Below, in pieces: positions 1-8,449 of a stretch of DNA of 64,000 nucleotides. A program made the position numbers and the translations under genes. Source of the DNA: Natronoarchaeum rubrum (GTDB lineage Archaea > Halobacteriota > Halobacteria > Halobacteriales > Natronoarchaeaceae); contig NZ_JANHDP010000006.1 of assembly GCF_024494695.1 (NCBI RefSeq), positions 1-64,000 of the forward strand, written 5' to 3'. The notes under the pieces were generated by a model. It saw nothing but the letters and a program-made list of their open reading frames with translations, did not search any database and was not told where the DNA came from. Each line of letters begins with the position of its first letter. Within the stretch, counting starts at the first letter, position 1.

Positions 1-244
1 TTAGTAATAGCTTTAGCCACGCCAAAGCAGAAACTGCTGATCAGTGGCTCAGATCGTTCGCATTTGCATGGAATCAGCTTATCTGAACACGACCACCGAA
101 ACACCGCCGCACTTGAACCGGTGGTGTGTGGGTGTGACGAGCCGCCGGGAAACCGATCGATAGCAACGAGAGACACCCGAAGGCAGCGAGAGAGACGATC
201 CACTTGGACGCCGCCCGACGTCGGGAAACGGCGTCACGACCGCT
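1..244. other. Left-edge non-coding stretch
   Basis: No convincing gene was seen. The open frames here are antisense or out-of-frame continuations of the epimerase gene to the right and are Arg-rich, as expected for shadow translations of GC-rich DNA. The first 80 bases are AT-richer than the rest and could be an intergenic region belonging to a gene outside the window. Confidence 0.5.
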
Positions 245-1162
245 TTACTTGTACTGCTCGCAAACGCGCCGGATACCCTCCTCGAAGTCGATCTGCGGTT
301 CCCAGCCAGTCGCCTCGCGCATCTTCGAGGGGTCGGCACAGGTGTCGTGGACGTACACGTCCTTGGGAATCGGGTTCTCGACGTACTCGGGTTCGACATC
401 GGTACCGAGTTCGTCATTAATGAGGTCGACGACAGTGTTGAAATCGTACGCCTCGCCCGTGCCGAGGTTGTACACGCCGTCGAGTCGGTGCTCGGCCGCC
501 AGCACCAGCCCGCGCACGATGTCCGAGACGTGGGTGAAGTCCCGCGTCTGCGCGCCGTCACCGTACAGTTTGGGCGCCTCGCCGTTCGCGATGTCGTCGG
601 CGAACTGCGCGATCACGTTGGCGTACTCGCCCTTGTGTTCCTCGGCGCCGCCGTAGCCCTGGTACACCGAGAAAAATCGCATCCCCGCCGCGGTCAGATC
701 GTAGTGGTTCGAGAAGTACTCCGCGTAGCTCTCGCGAGCCATCTTCGAGGCCTCGTAGCCCGTGTTCACCGTCACGTCCATGGCCTCGGGCGAGGGGTCG
801 GTCCGACTGCCGTAGATCGACGACGTCGACGCGTACACGACCGTGTCACAGCCGTCGGCTTTGGCCTGCTCGACCACGTTCACGAATCCCTCGACGTTCA
901 CCCGCGCGCCCGTCGTCGGGTCCTCCTCGTGCATCGCGTACGACGACAGCGCCGCCAGGTGGAACACCACGTCCACGTCGGTCGGGAGATCCTCCTCGAG
1001 CACGCTCACCTCGTGGAATTCGACGCCGTCGTCGAGGTTCTCGGGCGTGCCGAGGTAGCCGTCGTCGACCACGATCACGTCGTTCTCGGCGGCCAGCTCG
1101 TTCGCCAAGTTCGATCCGATAAAGCCCGCACCACCGGTCACCAGAATCCGCTTGTCCTGCAT
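245..1162 (-). CDS. NAD-dependent sugar-nucleotide epimerase/dehydratase
   Basis: This is a 305-aa extended short-chain dehydrogenase of the UDP-glucose 4-epimerase type. The Rossmann NAD motif TGGAGFIG is at residues 9-16. The catalytic set is visible as a Ser-rich stretch ASTSSIYG near 111-118 and a YxxxK pair at Tyr136 and Lys140. The length is normal for the family. It probably interconverts or dehydrates a UDP-sugar for glycan or S-layer glycosylation, but the substrate cannot be read from the sequence. The ATG start sits directly before the nucleotide-binding strand, as usual. The next gene on the same strand lies upstream (1286-1972) and shows no pathway link. Confidence 0.9.
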   Translation of the reverse strand: MQDKRILVTGGAGFIGSNLANELAAENDVIVVDDGYLGTPENLDDGVEFHEVSVLEEDLPTDVDVVFHLAALSSYAMHEEDPTTGARVNVEGFVNVVEQAKADGCDTVVYASTSSIYGSRTDPSPEAMDVTVNTGYEASKMARESYAEYFSNHYDLTAAGMRFFSVYQGYGGAEEHKGEYANVIAQFADDIANGEAPKLYGDGAQTRDFTHVSDIVRGLVLAAEHRLDGVYNLGTGEAYDFNTVVDLINDELGTDVEPEYVENPIPKDVYVHDTCADPSKMREATGWEPQIDFEEGIRRVCEQYK

Positions 1163-1285
1163 TGTTCGAGGAACCCCCGCGGAGAGTGAAAAGGTTATCT
1201 ACACGATGTGATCGGAGAGGCCGAAGATCGAGAACGAAGCCGCGACAAGAGGGGGAACGAAGCGGCGATAAAAATGACTGAGCCC

Positions 1286-1972
1286 TCACTCCGTACGGTC
1301 GACGCCCGCAATCTCGAAACGGGCCCCGCCCGCCCGCCCATCGGTGACGGTGATCGTCCAGTCGTGGGCGTCTGCGATCCGACGGACGATCGCGAGTCCG
1401 AGACCGCTCCGATCCTCGGCGGTCGAGTAGCCGGACTCGAACGCGGCGTCGAGATCGTCCATCTCGAAGCCGTCGCCGTCGTCGGCCACGTAGAACCCCG
1501 CCGTTCCATCGCGTTCGAGCGGGCCGACCGTCACCGTCTCCTCGGCCGGTCCGTGTTCGATCGCGTTCTGGAACAGGTTCTCGAGGAGCAACCGGAGGCC
1601 ACCCCGATCGGACTCGATCCGGATCGAGTCCTCGACGCGGAGCGACACTCCCGGTTCATCGATCGACAGCCAGGCGCTCTCGGCGACCGATCCGAGATCG
1701 GTCGGGGACACCTCGTCGAACTGCCGACCGGTGCGGGCCAGCGTCACGACGCCGTCGACCAACTGTTCCGAATTATCCAGAATGGCGGCGGTCCGCTCTA
1801 TGTGCTCGTCGTCGTGCTGCCGACGCGCCAACTCCAGCGAACTCCGAGCGGTCGTGAGCAGGTTCGACAGGTCGTGAGACAGCACCTGTGCGACCTCCTC
1901 GAGCACCTCCTCGTCTTCGAAGTCAGTCTCAGTCAGATCGTTCCCCATCCTCCTGCTCGAACTTTCAGTCAT
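1286..1972 (-). CDS. Short cytoplasmic sensor histidine kinase
   Basis: This 228-aa protein is a bare kinase core without PAS, GAF or membrane segments. The dimerisation/phosphoacceptor helix has His33 in SHDLSN. The ATPase domain has the N box (Asn136 in LFQNAIEHG), the G1 box DDGDGF at 164-169 and the G2 box GLGLAI at 190-195. A longer upstream frame exists but is Arg-rich and opposes the divergent gene at 2089, so the ATG at 1972 is chosen; an ATG at 1948 is also possible. With no input domain, it probably acts through partner proteins. No response regulator is adjacent. Its C-terminal half resembles that of the receiver-kinase at 10354-11604. Confidence 0.85.
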   Translation of the reverse strand: MTESSSRRMGNDLTETDFEDEEVLEEVAQVLSHDLSNLLTTARSSLELARRQHDDEHIERTAAILDNSEQLVDGVVTLARTGRQFDEVSPTDLGSVAESAWLSIDEPGVSLRVEDSIRIESDRGGLRLLLENLFQNAIEHGPAEETVTVGPLERDGTAGFYVADDGDGFEMDDLDAAFESGYSTAEDRSGLGLAIVRRIADAHDWTITVTDGRAGGARFEIAGVDRTE

Positions 1973-2088
1973 ACTAACATAACGGCGATGAATCCCCCGA
2001 TTGTTGCCCCATTTTCCCGACCCAGAGCGCTCTCCGCCGGCACGATGCGAACGACTCTTTGCCGATCCGGGTGACGGCCGACTCGGAC

Positions 2089-2643
2089 ATGTGGCCCTGG
2101 GGACACGCCGCCGTCGGATACCTGCTGTACGCCGCGATCGCCCGCGGACGAACCGACTCACGTCCGGCGAGCGGTGCGGCCGTCTGGCTCGCGCTCGGCA
2201 CGCAGGCCCCCGATCTGGTCGACAAACCGCTCGCGTGGACCGCGGGCGTGCTCCCCACGGGCAGGACGCTCGCCCACGCGCTCCCGATCGTCCTCCCGTT
2301 TCTGGCGGCGACCTACGCGCTCGCCGGACGCCGCGGTCACACGGAGTGGGCGTTCGCGTTCGGGCTGGGCTATCTCGCGCACGTCTTCGCCGACGCAGTA
2401 CCGTCGCTGGCGTGGGGCGACCCGGCGTACGCCCGCTTCCTGCTGTGGCCGCTCCTGTCGGTGCCGCCGTACGACGAGACACAGTCGTTCCTCGCGCACC
2501 TGACGGGGATCGATCTGACGGGATACTTCACGGCTCAACTGGTCCTGACGGCAATCGCGGCCGCAGTCTGGTGGCGCGACGGGCTGCCGGGACTCGATGT
2601 CCTCGTTGCGGCGTGGCAACGCCTCGGCGCGGCCGTCACCTGA
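2089..2643 (+). CDS. Membrane-bound metal-dependent hydrolase family protein (DUF457/YdjM-like)
   Basis: This 184-aa integral membrane protein begins MWPWGHAAVGYLLY, a His-containing opening typical of the DUF457 / YdjM membrane hydrolase-like family. Other conserved polar positions are GTQAPDLVDKP near residues 40-50 and LGYLAHVFADAVPS near 95-108, where His and Asp sit inside hydrophobic helices as if binding a metal. About four to five membrane segments are visible. In-frame TTG (2059) and GTG (2071) codons lie upstream, but the ATG gives the usual family N-terminus. The exact reaction of these archaeal members is unknown. The gene is divergent from the kinase at 1972 and is followed by a block of short repeats. 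Confidence 0.75.
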   Translation: MWPWGHAAVGYLLYAAIARGRTDSRPASGAAVWLALGTQAPDLVDKPLAWTAGVLPTGRTLAHALPIVLPFLAATYALAGRRGHTEWAFAFGLGYLAHVFADAVPSLAWGDPAYARFLLWPLLSVPPYDETQSFLAHLTGIDLTGYFTAQLVLTAIAAAVWWRDGLPGLDVLVAAWQRLGAAVT

Positions 2644-2670
2644 GAGCGGCTGTCTCCGGTCCTGCTGCCT

Positions 2671-2829
2671 CACAGTGGCGTCGTGGTGCCCCCAGCCACA
2701 CAGTGGCGTCGTGAGACTCTCCCAACCTCACAGCGGTGTTGCGAGTCCAACCGACCTCACAGCGGCGTCGCGAGTCCACCCGGCCTCACAGCGGCGTTGC
2801 GAGTCCACCGTCCCCACAGCGGCGTCGTG
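2671..2829. repeat. Six degenerate ~29-bp direct repeats
   Basis: The core CACAGYGGYGTYGYG starts at 2671, 2699, 2729, 2758, 2787 and 2815, giving spacings of 28-30 bases, with the rest of each unit rich in CCAACC/GAGTCC. Copies 3-6 are nearly identical through GCGAGTCCA. The array lies between the DUF457-like gene and the promoter of the TrkA-C gene. Conservation is limited to about 15-20 bases and there are no unique spacers, so it is not a CRISPR. Reverse-complement copies of the same core occur near 29914-30030. Confidence 0.75.
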
Positions 2830-2888
2830 ACGCCGGGGTTCGCCACGGGGTGACAAACTCTTTTATTTTGGGCGCGAAAGCAACTCGC

Positions 2889-4097
2889 ATGGGACCCTAC
2901 GAGGGCGACGTACCGTCGGAGTCGATCGACTACGAGCCGGTTAGCGTCAAGGACGTCCTCGTGGAGATGAAAGACACCTCGGAGCTGCTGATCGATCTGT
3001 CGTACTCCGCGGTGCTCCACGGGAGCGAGGCCGTCGCCCGCGAGGTTCTCACCTTAGAGGAGAAAATGGGCGTGCTCCAGATGCGCGCCCGGATGAGCTT
3101 GATGATGGCCGCGCGCAACCCGACCGACACCGAGCGGCTGGCGCCGGTGCTCGGCGTCGTCGGCGGCGCCCAGAAGATCAGCGACGCCGCCGGCGACGTC
3201 GCCAAGATCGTCATCGAGGAGATGGGGTTACCCGAGGCGATGCGGGCGGCGATCCCCGAGGCCGTCGAGATGCTGGTCCGGGGGTCCGTCGCCCGCGACT
3301 CCGACTTTGCGGGACGGACGCTCGAAGACGTCAACCTCGAATCCCGGACCGGCGTCCGCGTCATCGCGATCCGCCGGGGGCCGGAGTGGATTCTCAACCC
3401 CGGCCCCGAAACCACGGTCGAGCCAGCCGACGTCGTGATCCTTCGCGGTCCCGACCAGTCGATCGCGGAGGTCTACGAAACGTACACCGGGGAGGCCTAC
3501 GAGCCCCCGGAAGTCGACGAGCCCGGCGTCGCCGACCTGGATCGAGCGGTCGACTCGATCGTCCACATGAAAAACCTCAGCGAGCTCGCGGTCGATCTGG
3601 CCTACAGCAGCATCCTCTTCGACAACGTCGAACTCGCCAAGGAAGTCCGGAACTTGGAGGTCGAGGTCGACGCCCTGCAGTCCCGGTTCGAGGCGTGGAC
3701 GCTCCGGGCCGCCGCCGACGCCGACGACCCCGTCGTGCTGCGCGGGCTGATCCGGCTCGGCATCGCGACCGAGGTGATCAGCGACGCCGCCCTGGAGATC
3801 AGCGAGGGCGTGCTGCGAGACATCGAGGTCCATCCCGTCGTCGAGCTCGCGGTCAAGGAGAGCGACGAGATCATCTCTCGGGTCGAGATCGCGCCGGGAA
3901 GCCCGCTGGTCGGCACGGACGTCGTCGAGGGGATTCCCGACACCGAGGTGAGCATGAGCGTCATCGCGATCCGGCGGCCCGACGAGGGGTGGCTGCTGGT
4001 CGCCGATAGCGAGACCGAACTGGTCGCCGGCGACGTGCTGATCGCCAAGGGGACGCGCACGTCGGCCGAAACCTTCGAGAAGCTGGCGAACGCCTGA
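2889..4097 (+). CDS. Potassium-transport regulator with duplicated PhoU and TrkA-C domains
   Basis: This 402-aa soluble protein is an internal duplication. PhoU-like helical domains fill about residues 18-128 and 218-322, each containing a SELxxDLxYSxxL signature (31-43 and 231-243). TrkA-C (RCK-C) ligand-binding domains follow at about 132-197 and 325-398, each with the VxVIAIRR strand (157-163 and 357-363). Such proteins are usually cytoplasmic gating subunits for K+ or other cation channels, binding a nucleotide or anion ligand. No channel or TrkH gene is adjacent, so the partner is probably elsewhere. The open frame runs upstream into the repeats; the ATG at 2889 is chosen because it follows a T-rich box A-like stretch about 25 bases before it, which suggests a leaderless mRNA. 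Confidence 0.88.
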   Translation: MGPYEGDVPSESIDYEPVSVKDVLVEMKDTSELLIDLSYSAVLHGSEAVAREVLTLEEKMGVLQMRARMSLMMAARNPTDTERLAPVLGVVGGAQKISDAAGDVAKIVIEEMGLPEAMRAAIPEAVEMLVRGSVARDSDFAGRTLEDVNLESRTGVRVIAIRRGPEWILNPGPETTVEPADVVILRGPDQSIAEVYETYTGEAYEPPEVDEPGVADLDRAVDSIVHMKNLSELAVDLAYSSILFDNVELAKEVRNLEVEVDALQSRFEAWTLRAAADADDPVVLRGLIRLGIATEVISDAALEISEGVLRDIEVHPVVELAVKESDEIISRVEIAPGSPLVGTDVVEGIPDTEVSMSVIAIRRPDEGWLLVADSETELVAGDVLIAKGTRTSAETFEKLANA

Positions 4098-4417
4098 GTT
4101 CTGCTGCCCTTCCAGCCCTGACAGTAGATAGTAGCGCAGTTTCCTTATTTAGAAATCTGCTTGAGGCGGAGTCAAGTGAGTTCGTTAAGTGCGTGTGCGA
4201 ATCTCTCAAAAGAATTGCATCAAGGTCCATACCATCGCAGTACCCATTATGAGGAACAGGGCTACACCCCGTAGTCCACAGAAGAGCGTACTCGCTTGTT
4301 TCACGAGGTAGTAAAGCCGCGTTGGCCAATCTCGTTATTTTTCACTAAATTGTCGGGGCATTCATAATATATCTCGAACGGAAAATTTATATATGATAAT
4401 TCTACATATATGACACC
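4098..4417. other. AT-richer intergenic region, 320 bases
   Basis: This stretch is clearly lower in GC than its surroundings. The only open frame (reverse strand, 3961-4329) starts inside it, ends inside the TrkA-C gene, and does not resemble any protein I know. The last 35 bases hold the promoter of the lipoprotein gene. I see no RNA gene or inverted repeats strong enough to call. Confidence 0.5.
4386..4394 (+). promoter_or_regulatory. TATA box for the lipoprotein gene at 4418
   Basis: The sequence TTTATATAT, preceded by an A/G-rich BRE-like GAACGGAAAA, lies 24-32 bases before the GTG start. That is the spacing expected for a leaderless or nearly leaderless haloarchaeal transcript. Confidence 0.6.
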
Positions 4418-5257
4418 GTGGTTTCAAGACGTGAGTTGCTGAGTGGGGCTGCAGTTGGGGTTGCTGGAGTCTGCGCTGGATGTTTGGGGAACGACTCCAC
4501 TATTTCGGCGTCGATCTTCAACGACGAACTGGTGAAAGACCGCCTGACCGGAGATGGGGAATTGTCTAACACCCGGGAGCAGTTGTTGGCCGATATCGTC
4601 GCCGGTGGTCTCACAGACGGGCTTACTGAAGAAACAGAACATTTCACTGGCCCTCCCATGTTGTATCAGGATGCACTCTACGACGTGGTTTACTGGCAGA
4701 CCGACCAGCGAGAATGCTACCAGTTCGAAGCCGTTCCTGCCGCTGACACTATCGACGGTGAGCAGACACCGTTCGACGAACTCCCAGAGGCCGACCGTCG
4801 TGTACTGGAACCGCATCGGTGGCGGTTCGGTGACGAGTCTGGGTCGCTCGATGGACTCGTCGCCTACGAGGAGAACAGGGTCTTTGAGTCAGAACTCGTC
4901 GGCAATCAGACGCAGGAGGTGGTTCTCATCGGTGGCGCACCGTACCGATTCGAGTTCACCACGACGAACCCGGACAGCTACATCTTCGTCGGGCAGAGGG
5001 TCGCCTCTTCAGTCAGCGAGTATCGCCATCAACTGGTAGATGAACACCAGTTCGAACTATCGGGCCTCTCGGAGGCCGAGCGAGAAATCTTTGAGGATGC
5101 CATCGACGGAGGAACTAGTGGTAATTCGGACAACGACGCCCTCACGAGCCTCGTCGAACGGTTCAAAGAATACGAAACGGCTATCGGGGACGACTGGATA
5201 ACCCGGTGGAGGGGAACGATATATTACGTCTCGATTATATACGACTCCCACTGGTGA
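4418..5257 (+). CDS. Secreted lipoprotein of unknown function (Tat/lipobox)
   Basis: This 279-aa protein has a twin-arginine N-terminus (VSRRELL) and a lipobox GVCAGC with the lipidated Cys at residue 22, so it should be exported folded and anchored to the outer face of the membrane. The remainder is acidic, has one candidate hydrophobic strand (about 165-175), and matches no family I recognise. The start is GTG, set by the Tat signal and the TATA box upstream. Codon use is more relaxed (more AT-ending codons) than in neighbouring genes and the flanks are AT-rich, which suggests an accessory or recently acquired gene. It is bounded on the right by a 145-base AT-rich spacer. Confidence 0.75.
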   Translation: MVSRRELLSGAAVGVAGVCAGCLGNDSTISASIFNDELVKDRLTGDGELSNTREQLLADIVAGGLTDGLTEETEHFTGPPMLYQDALYDVVYWQTDQRECYQFEAVPAADTIDGEQTPFDELPEADRRVLEPHRWRFGDESGSLDGLVAYEENRVFESELVGNQTQEVVLIGGAPYRFEFTTTNPDSYIFVGQRVASSVSEYRHQLVDEHQFELSGLSEAEREIFEDAIDGGTSGNSDNDALTSLVERFKEYETAIGDDWITRWRGTIYYVSIIYDSHW

Positions 5258-5402
5258 GTGTCCTCACTGTTCGTTCCCTTCCATAGCCTGTTGCAAGGTT
5301 TCGAGATTACAATGACTGGTACTGATACATCCTTCACCTATACTGAACGGGAATTTCGAGGAGAACTCCGAATAATAAACCGATCTCCAACTACTGCTAA
5401 TG

Positions 5403-5975
5403 TCACCGCAACACGGTCAGCGCCACGGCGAACAGGATGACGACGCCCAAGACGTCGGTGACGTTCGTGACGATCGGGATCGTCGTCTCGTCGGGATCGA
5501 CGCCGAACCGATAGGACGCGTACGTCGCGCCGATGCTCAGCCCCGACGCGACGAGCGCGAGCAACATGCCGCTGCCCATCGAGATCACCAGCAGGTCGAC
5601 CAGCCCCATCGGCGCGCCGAGCAGGTGGCCGATCGCGAACGCCGCGACGCCAGTGACGCCGAACACCGTCGCCGCGAGCGCGAGCGTCGCGAGCACGTCA
5701 ACCCACAGCACCGGGTCGCGAGGATCGAACGACAGCGTCCCGAGGTGGAGCCGCGTCGAGAGCCGGGCGCTCAGAATCGCTCCGAGGTTCCCGCCGGTGC
5801 CGATCATCACGGGGACGAGCACTGCCAGCACCCGATACTCCGCCAGGAACGCCTCGTACGTGTCGAGCACGAGGCCCGAGCCGAGCTCGAGCATGCTCAG
5901 CGCGGCCAGCAGCGGCACCATCCGGCGCACGATGCCGGGGATCGTCCAGGCGCCGACGCCGTCCGCCGAGCTCAT
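5403..5975 (-). CDS. MgtE/SLC41-type divalent cation transporter, half-size subunit (second gene)
   Basis: This 190-aa integral membrane protein has about five transmembrane helices. It carries the MgtE membrane-domain signatures MIGTGGNLG near residue 57-65 and a late Asp-rich loop FGVDPDETTIPIVTNVTD (about 155-172), which in MgtE lines the Mg2+ pore. It lacks the cytoplasmic N and CBS domains of bacterial MgtE. Its start lies 37 bases after the stop of a paralogous half-transporter on the same strand, so the two are probably one operon and form a heteromeric channel. The substrate is most likely Mg2+, inferred from the family. Confidence 0.85.
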   Translation of the reverse strand: MSSADGVGAWTIPGIVRRMVPLLAALSMLELGSGLVLDTYEAFLAEYRVLAVLVPVMIGTGGNLGAILSARLSTRLHLGTLSFDPRDPVLWVDVLATLALAATVFGVTGVAAFAIGHLLGAPMGLVDLLVISMGSGMLLALVASGLSIGATYASYRFGVDPDETTIPIVTNVTDVLGVVILFAVALTVLR

Positions 5976-6012
5976 CGGCGAAGCACCTCCAGCCGCGCGG
6001 CACTCGCCGTGA

Positions 6013-6588
6013 TCACAGCACCACCCCCACCGTCACGAGCGCGACGTAGAGGAAGAACACGCCGAAGATGTCGCCGATCGTCGTGACGATCGGGCCGACC
6101 AGGTTGTCGGGGTCCATCCCGCGCTCGTAGCTCGCGAAGATCAGCGTCAGCAGCCCGGCGATCAACACGACCGCCGTCAGCGTCCCCGCGATGAGCAGAA
6201 TGGCGATCAGCTGAACGAGGCTCGCCGAGTCGCGCCCGAGCAGCGCCAGCAGCGCCCACGACGCCGTCGCGATGAACACCGAGATTGCGACGCCGTTCAC
6301 GTACGACGCGACGACGGCGTTGACGAGCCGCTGCTGCCACTCGAACTCCGGTTCGAGCAGTCCCTGGTGGATGCCGCTGGCGACGCGCGCCCCGAGCGAG
6401 CCGTACACGTTCCCCCGGGTCGCCAGAAACGCTGGCAGGAGGAGCCACATCCCGGGGAACTGCTCGAACGCGCGGGTCATCGCGTCCGAACCCAAAACTG
6501 TGCCGGCGATCAATCCGCCGACGAGGCTGGCCAGCAGGACGGGCAGGGACTCCCGGTAGACCTGCCAGACCTCCCGGCGGACGTCCAT
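6013..6588 (-). CDS. MgtE/SLC41-type divalent cation transporter, half-size subunit (first gene)
   Basis: This 191-aa, five-helix membrane protein is a paralogue of the gene that follows. It has the matching pore motifs FLATRGNVYGSLGARV (about 54-69) and ERGMDPDNLVGPIVTTIGD (about 153-171). Where the neighbour reads GTGGNLG, this copy reads ATRGNVYG, as in the two non-identical halves of full SLC41 proteins. CBS regulatory domains are absent. It is likely co-transcribed with and partnered to the downstream gene in Mg2+ or another divalent metal transport. Confidence 0.85.
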   Translation of the reverse strand: MDVRREVWQVYRESLPVLLASLVGGLIAGTVLGSDAMTRAFEQFPGMWLLLPAFLATRGNVYGSLGARVASGIHQGLLEPEFEWQQRLVNAVVASYVNGVAISVFIATASWALLALLGRDSASLVQLIAILLIAGTLTAVVLIAGLLTLIFASYERGMDPDNLVGPIVTTIGDIFGVFFLYVALVTVGVVL

Positions 6589-6618
6589 ACGCGACTGTCA
6601 TCCAGTCGAATGTTAAAC

Positions 6619-7662
6619 CTACCGAGCGTCCGCGGCGGCATCGGCCGCCGTTCGCCGACCGCTCGCCCCCGATCCGTCGTCGCGTCCGACCCACTCGTAC
6701 CCGTCGGCCGCCTCCCGGATCGTCCCGTCGCGTTTCCACGCCTCGACGACCTGCCGGAGCCCCTCGCGGTAGGTCGGATGCACGGGCTCCCAGCCGGTCG
6801 CGGACCGAAATTGCTCTGCGGTCGTCGGCATCGGCTGCGAGAGCAGCGTCGCGTTCTCCGCACCCACGAACGCGCGCGCCAGCCACGCGGGAATCCGCCG
6901 CGGCGCTGACGCGTCGACCCGATCTACGAGTTCGCCGAGGAACTCGGCGGCGGTCGCAGGGCGGTCGTCGACGACGTGGAACAGCCCGGACGCCTCGGCG
7001 TCGACGGCGTCCGCGAACGCCGCGGCCGCATCGTCGGCGTGGAGCCAGGACAGTTCGGCGTCGCGCCGACCCAGCGCCCCGCCGCCGACGACCGGCAGCC
7101 GCCCGGCGAGCAACTGCTCGCCGAACTGCCGGGTGTGGGTCGCGTCGGGCGCGTAGAAGAAGCCACAGCGCAGGATCGCGGCGTCGAAGCCCCGCTCAGC
7201 GCCGGCGTCGCGCAGGTAGTCCTCGGTCTCCGCCGCCGATCGGGTCGCGCGCGTCGGATGCCGCGTCGCGGTCTCGTCGAACGCCGAGCCGTCGGGCTGG
7301 CGGGCGACCCAGACGACGCTGGGAAACAGGATTTGGTCCGCGTCGTCGCCCGCGACGGAGACTATGTTTTTCGCGCCCTCCAGCCTGACGCGGTCGTTTC
7401 GCTCCCACGCGGCCTCGCTCGGCTTCGACTCGGTCGGAATCGCGGTCGCGGCGTGGACGACGGCGTCGGGCGCGTCGATCGCCCGTTCCAGCGAGTCGCG
7501 ATCGAGCACGTCGCCGCGCCGCGGGACGCCGCCGCGCGCCTCGATCAGTTCCGCGGCCGCGTCGTCGCGCGCTAGACCGACCACACTGTGACCGCGAGCC
7601 GCGAGTCGCTCGACGAGCCTGCGACCGAGAACGCCAGTCGCGCCGGTGACGAACACTCTCAT
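6619..7662 (-). CDS. NAD(P)-dependent epimerase/dehydratase family protein
   Basis: This 347-aa extended SDR protein starts MRVFVTGATGVLGRRLVERL, with the Rossmann glycine motif TGATGVLG at residues 6-13. The body has the family's AVVHAATA strand. The canonical YxxxK is replaced by a TRATRSAAETE region, so the catalytic Tyr is not obvious; this is common in atypical SDR members that act as binding proteins or reductases of unknown substrate. The longer upstream frame is rejected because it crosses the divergent gene at 7750 and the start chosen is the standard Rossmann N-terminus. Its stop lies 31 bases from the MgtE gene start on the same strand. Confidence 0.8.
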   Translation of the reverse strand: MRVFVTGATGVLGRRLVERLAARGHSVVGLARDDAAAELIEARGGVPRRGDVLDRDSLERAIDAPDAVVHAATAIPTESKPSEAAWERNDRVRLEGAKNIVSVAGDDADQILFPSVVWVARQPDGSAFDETATRHPTRATRSAAETEDYLRDAGAERGFDAAILRCGFFYAPDATHTRQFGEQLLAGRLPVVGGGALGRRDAELSWLHADDAAAAFADAVDAEASGLFHVVDDRPATAAEFLGELVDRVDASAPRRIPAWLARAFVGAENATLLSQPMPTTAEQFRSATGWEPVHPTYREGLRQVVEAWKRDGTIREAADGYEWVGRDDGSGASGRRTAADAAADAR

Positions 7663-7749
7663 GACGGGATGAGCTACGTCCCCCGACGCCGAGTCTCCGC
7701 TGCGGGACTGGCCCGGGAGCTTTAACAGCGGCGTCCGTAGCCGCCGCCG

Positions 7750-8409
7750 ATGAAGCACGTCCGGCTGACCCTCGACGCGGGCGGCCGCGAGGCCGAGATC
7801 CACCCGATGTACGACGTGATGGCCAACGCGCCGTTCGTCGAGCGCGCGACGGCGATGCACTGGAACTACTCGGGCGAGGAACTCGGCATCATGCACTACG
7901 TCGAAGGCGACGCCGAGCGGTTCCGGGCGGCCGCCGAGTCGTTCCCGGAGGTGATCGACATCGAACTGACGCGCGCCGGCGCCGGCGAGTTCTACGCGTA
8001 CGTGCTTGACGCGACGAACGAACCGGTACGAAAAATGTTCGAGGCGGTCGATCGAAGCCCGGCTGTCGTGATCCCGCCGATCGAGTACGCGGCCGACGGG
8101 ACCGTGTCGTACTCGGTGTTCGGCCCCGGCGACGAGATCCAGGCGGCCATCGAGCGGCTGCCCGACCCGGTCGACGTGACGGTCGAAGAGATCGGCGGCC
8201 TGGCCGCGGTGCCGGGCGTCGAAGCGGGGCTACTGAGCGATCGCCAGCGGACGGCGATGGAAGCCGCACTCTCGCTCGGGTACTACGAGATCCCCCGAGA
8301 AGCGAGCCACGAGGACGTCGCCGAAGCGATCGGTTGCGCGCCGAGTACGGCCGCCGAGCACCTTCGGAAGGCCGAAGCCAAAGTCGTGCGATCGGTACTC
8401 AGGACGTAG
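7750..8409 (+). CDS. Bacterio-opsin-activator-type HTH-10 transcriptional regulator
   Basis: This 219-aa protein has the two-part layout of haloarchaeal Bat-like regulators. An N-terminal ligand-sensing domain (about 1-150) contains the MHWNYSGEELGIMHYVEGD segment typical of the group. A C-terminal HTH-10 domain (about 163-215) starts LSDRQRTAMEAALSLGYYEIPR and ends with the recognition helix around CAPSTAAEHLRKAE. Such proteins act in the cytoplasm as DNA-binding regulators of nearby or distant genes. The gene is divergent from the SDR gene at 7662, with 87 bases between them that could hold its own target site. Confidence 0.85.
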   Translation: MKHVRLTLDAGGREAEIHPMYDVMANAPFVERATAMHWNYSGEELGIMHYVEGDAERFRAAAESFPEVIDIELTRAGAGEFYAYVLDATNEPVRKMFEAVDRSPAVVIPPIEYAADGTVSYSVFGPGDEIQAAIERLPDPVDVTVEEIGGLAAVPGVEAGLLSDRQRTAMEAALSLGYYEIPREASHEDVAEAIGCAPSTAAEHLRKAEAKVVRSVLRT

Positions 8410-8449
8410 CGACGCAAAAAACACGACCGCGGACCGCGAAGGTTCGGCC
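8410..8449 (-). terminator. Candidate T-tract terminator for the GTPase gene
   Basis: This short gap between convergent genes contains an A6 run on the + strand (GCAAAAAACACG), which is a U-tract for transcripts of the minus-strand GTPase gene. Archaeal termination commonly uses such tracts. Confidence 0.4.

Noticed and set aside
347..1189. Long + strand frame over the epimerase gene
   Set aside because: It is antisense to a clear SDR enzyme, very rich in His, Arg and Val, and is a typical shadow in GC-rich DNA.
2671..2829. CRISPR array made of the 29-bp repeats
   Set aside because: The conserved core is only about 15-20 bases, the rest of each unit is also similar between copies, there are no unique spacers, and no cas gene is nearby.
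3961..4329. 122-aa reverse-strand ORF in the AT-rich gap
   Set aside because: It overlaps the TrkA-C gene end, has non-halophilic composition and no recognisable motif; treated as chance.
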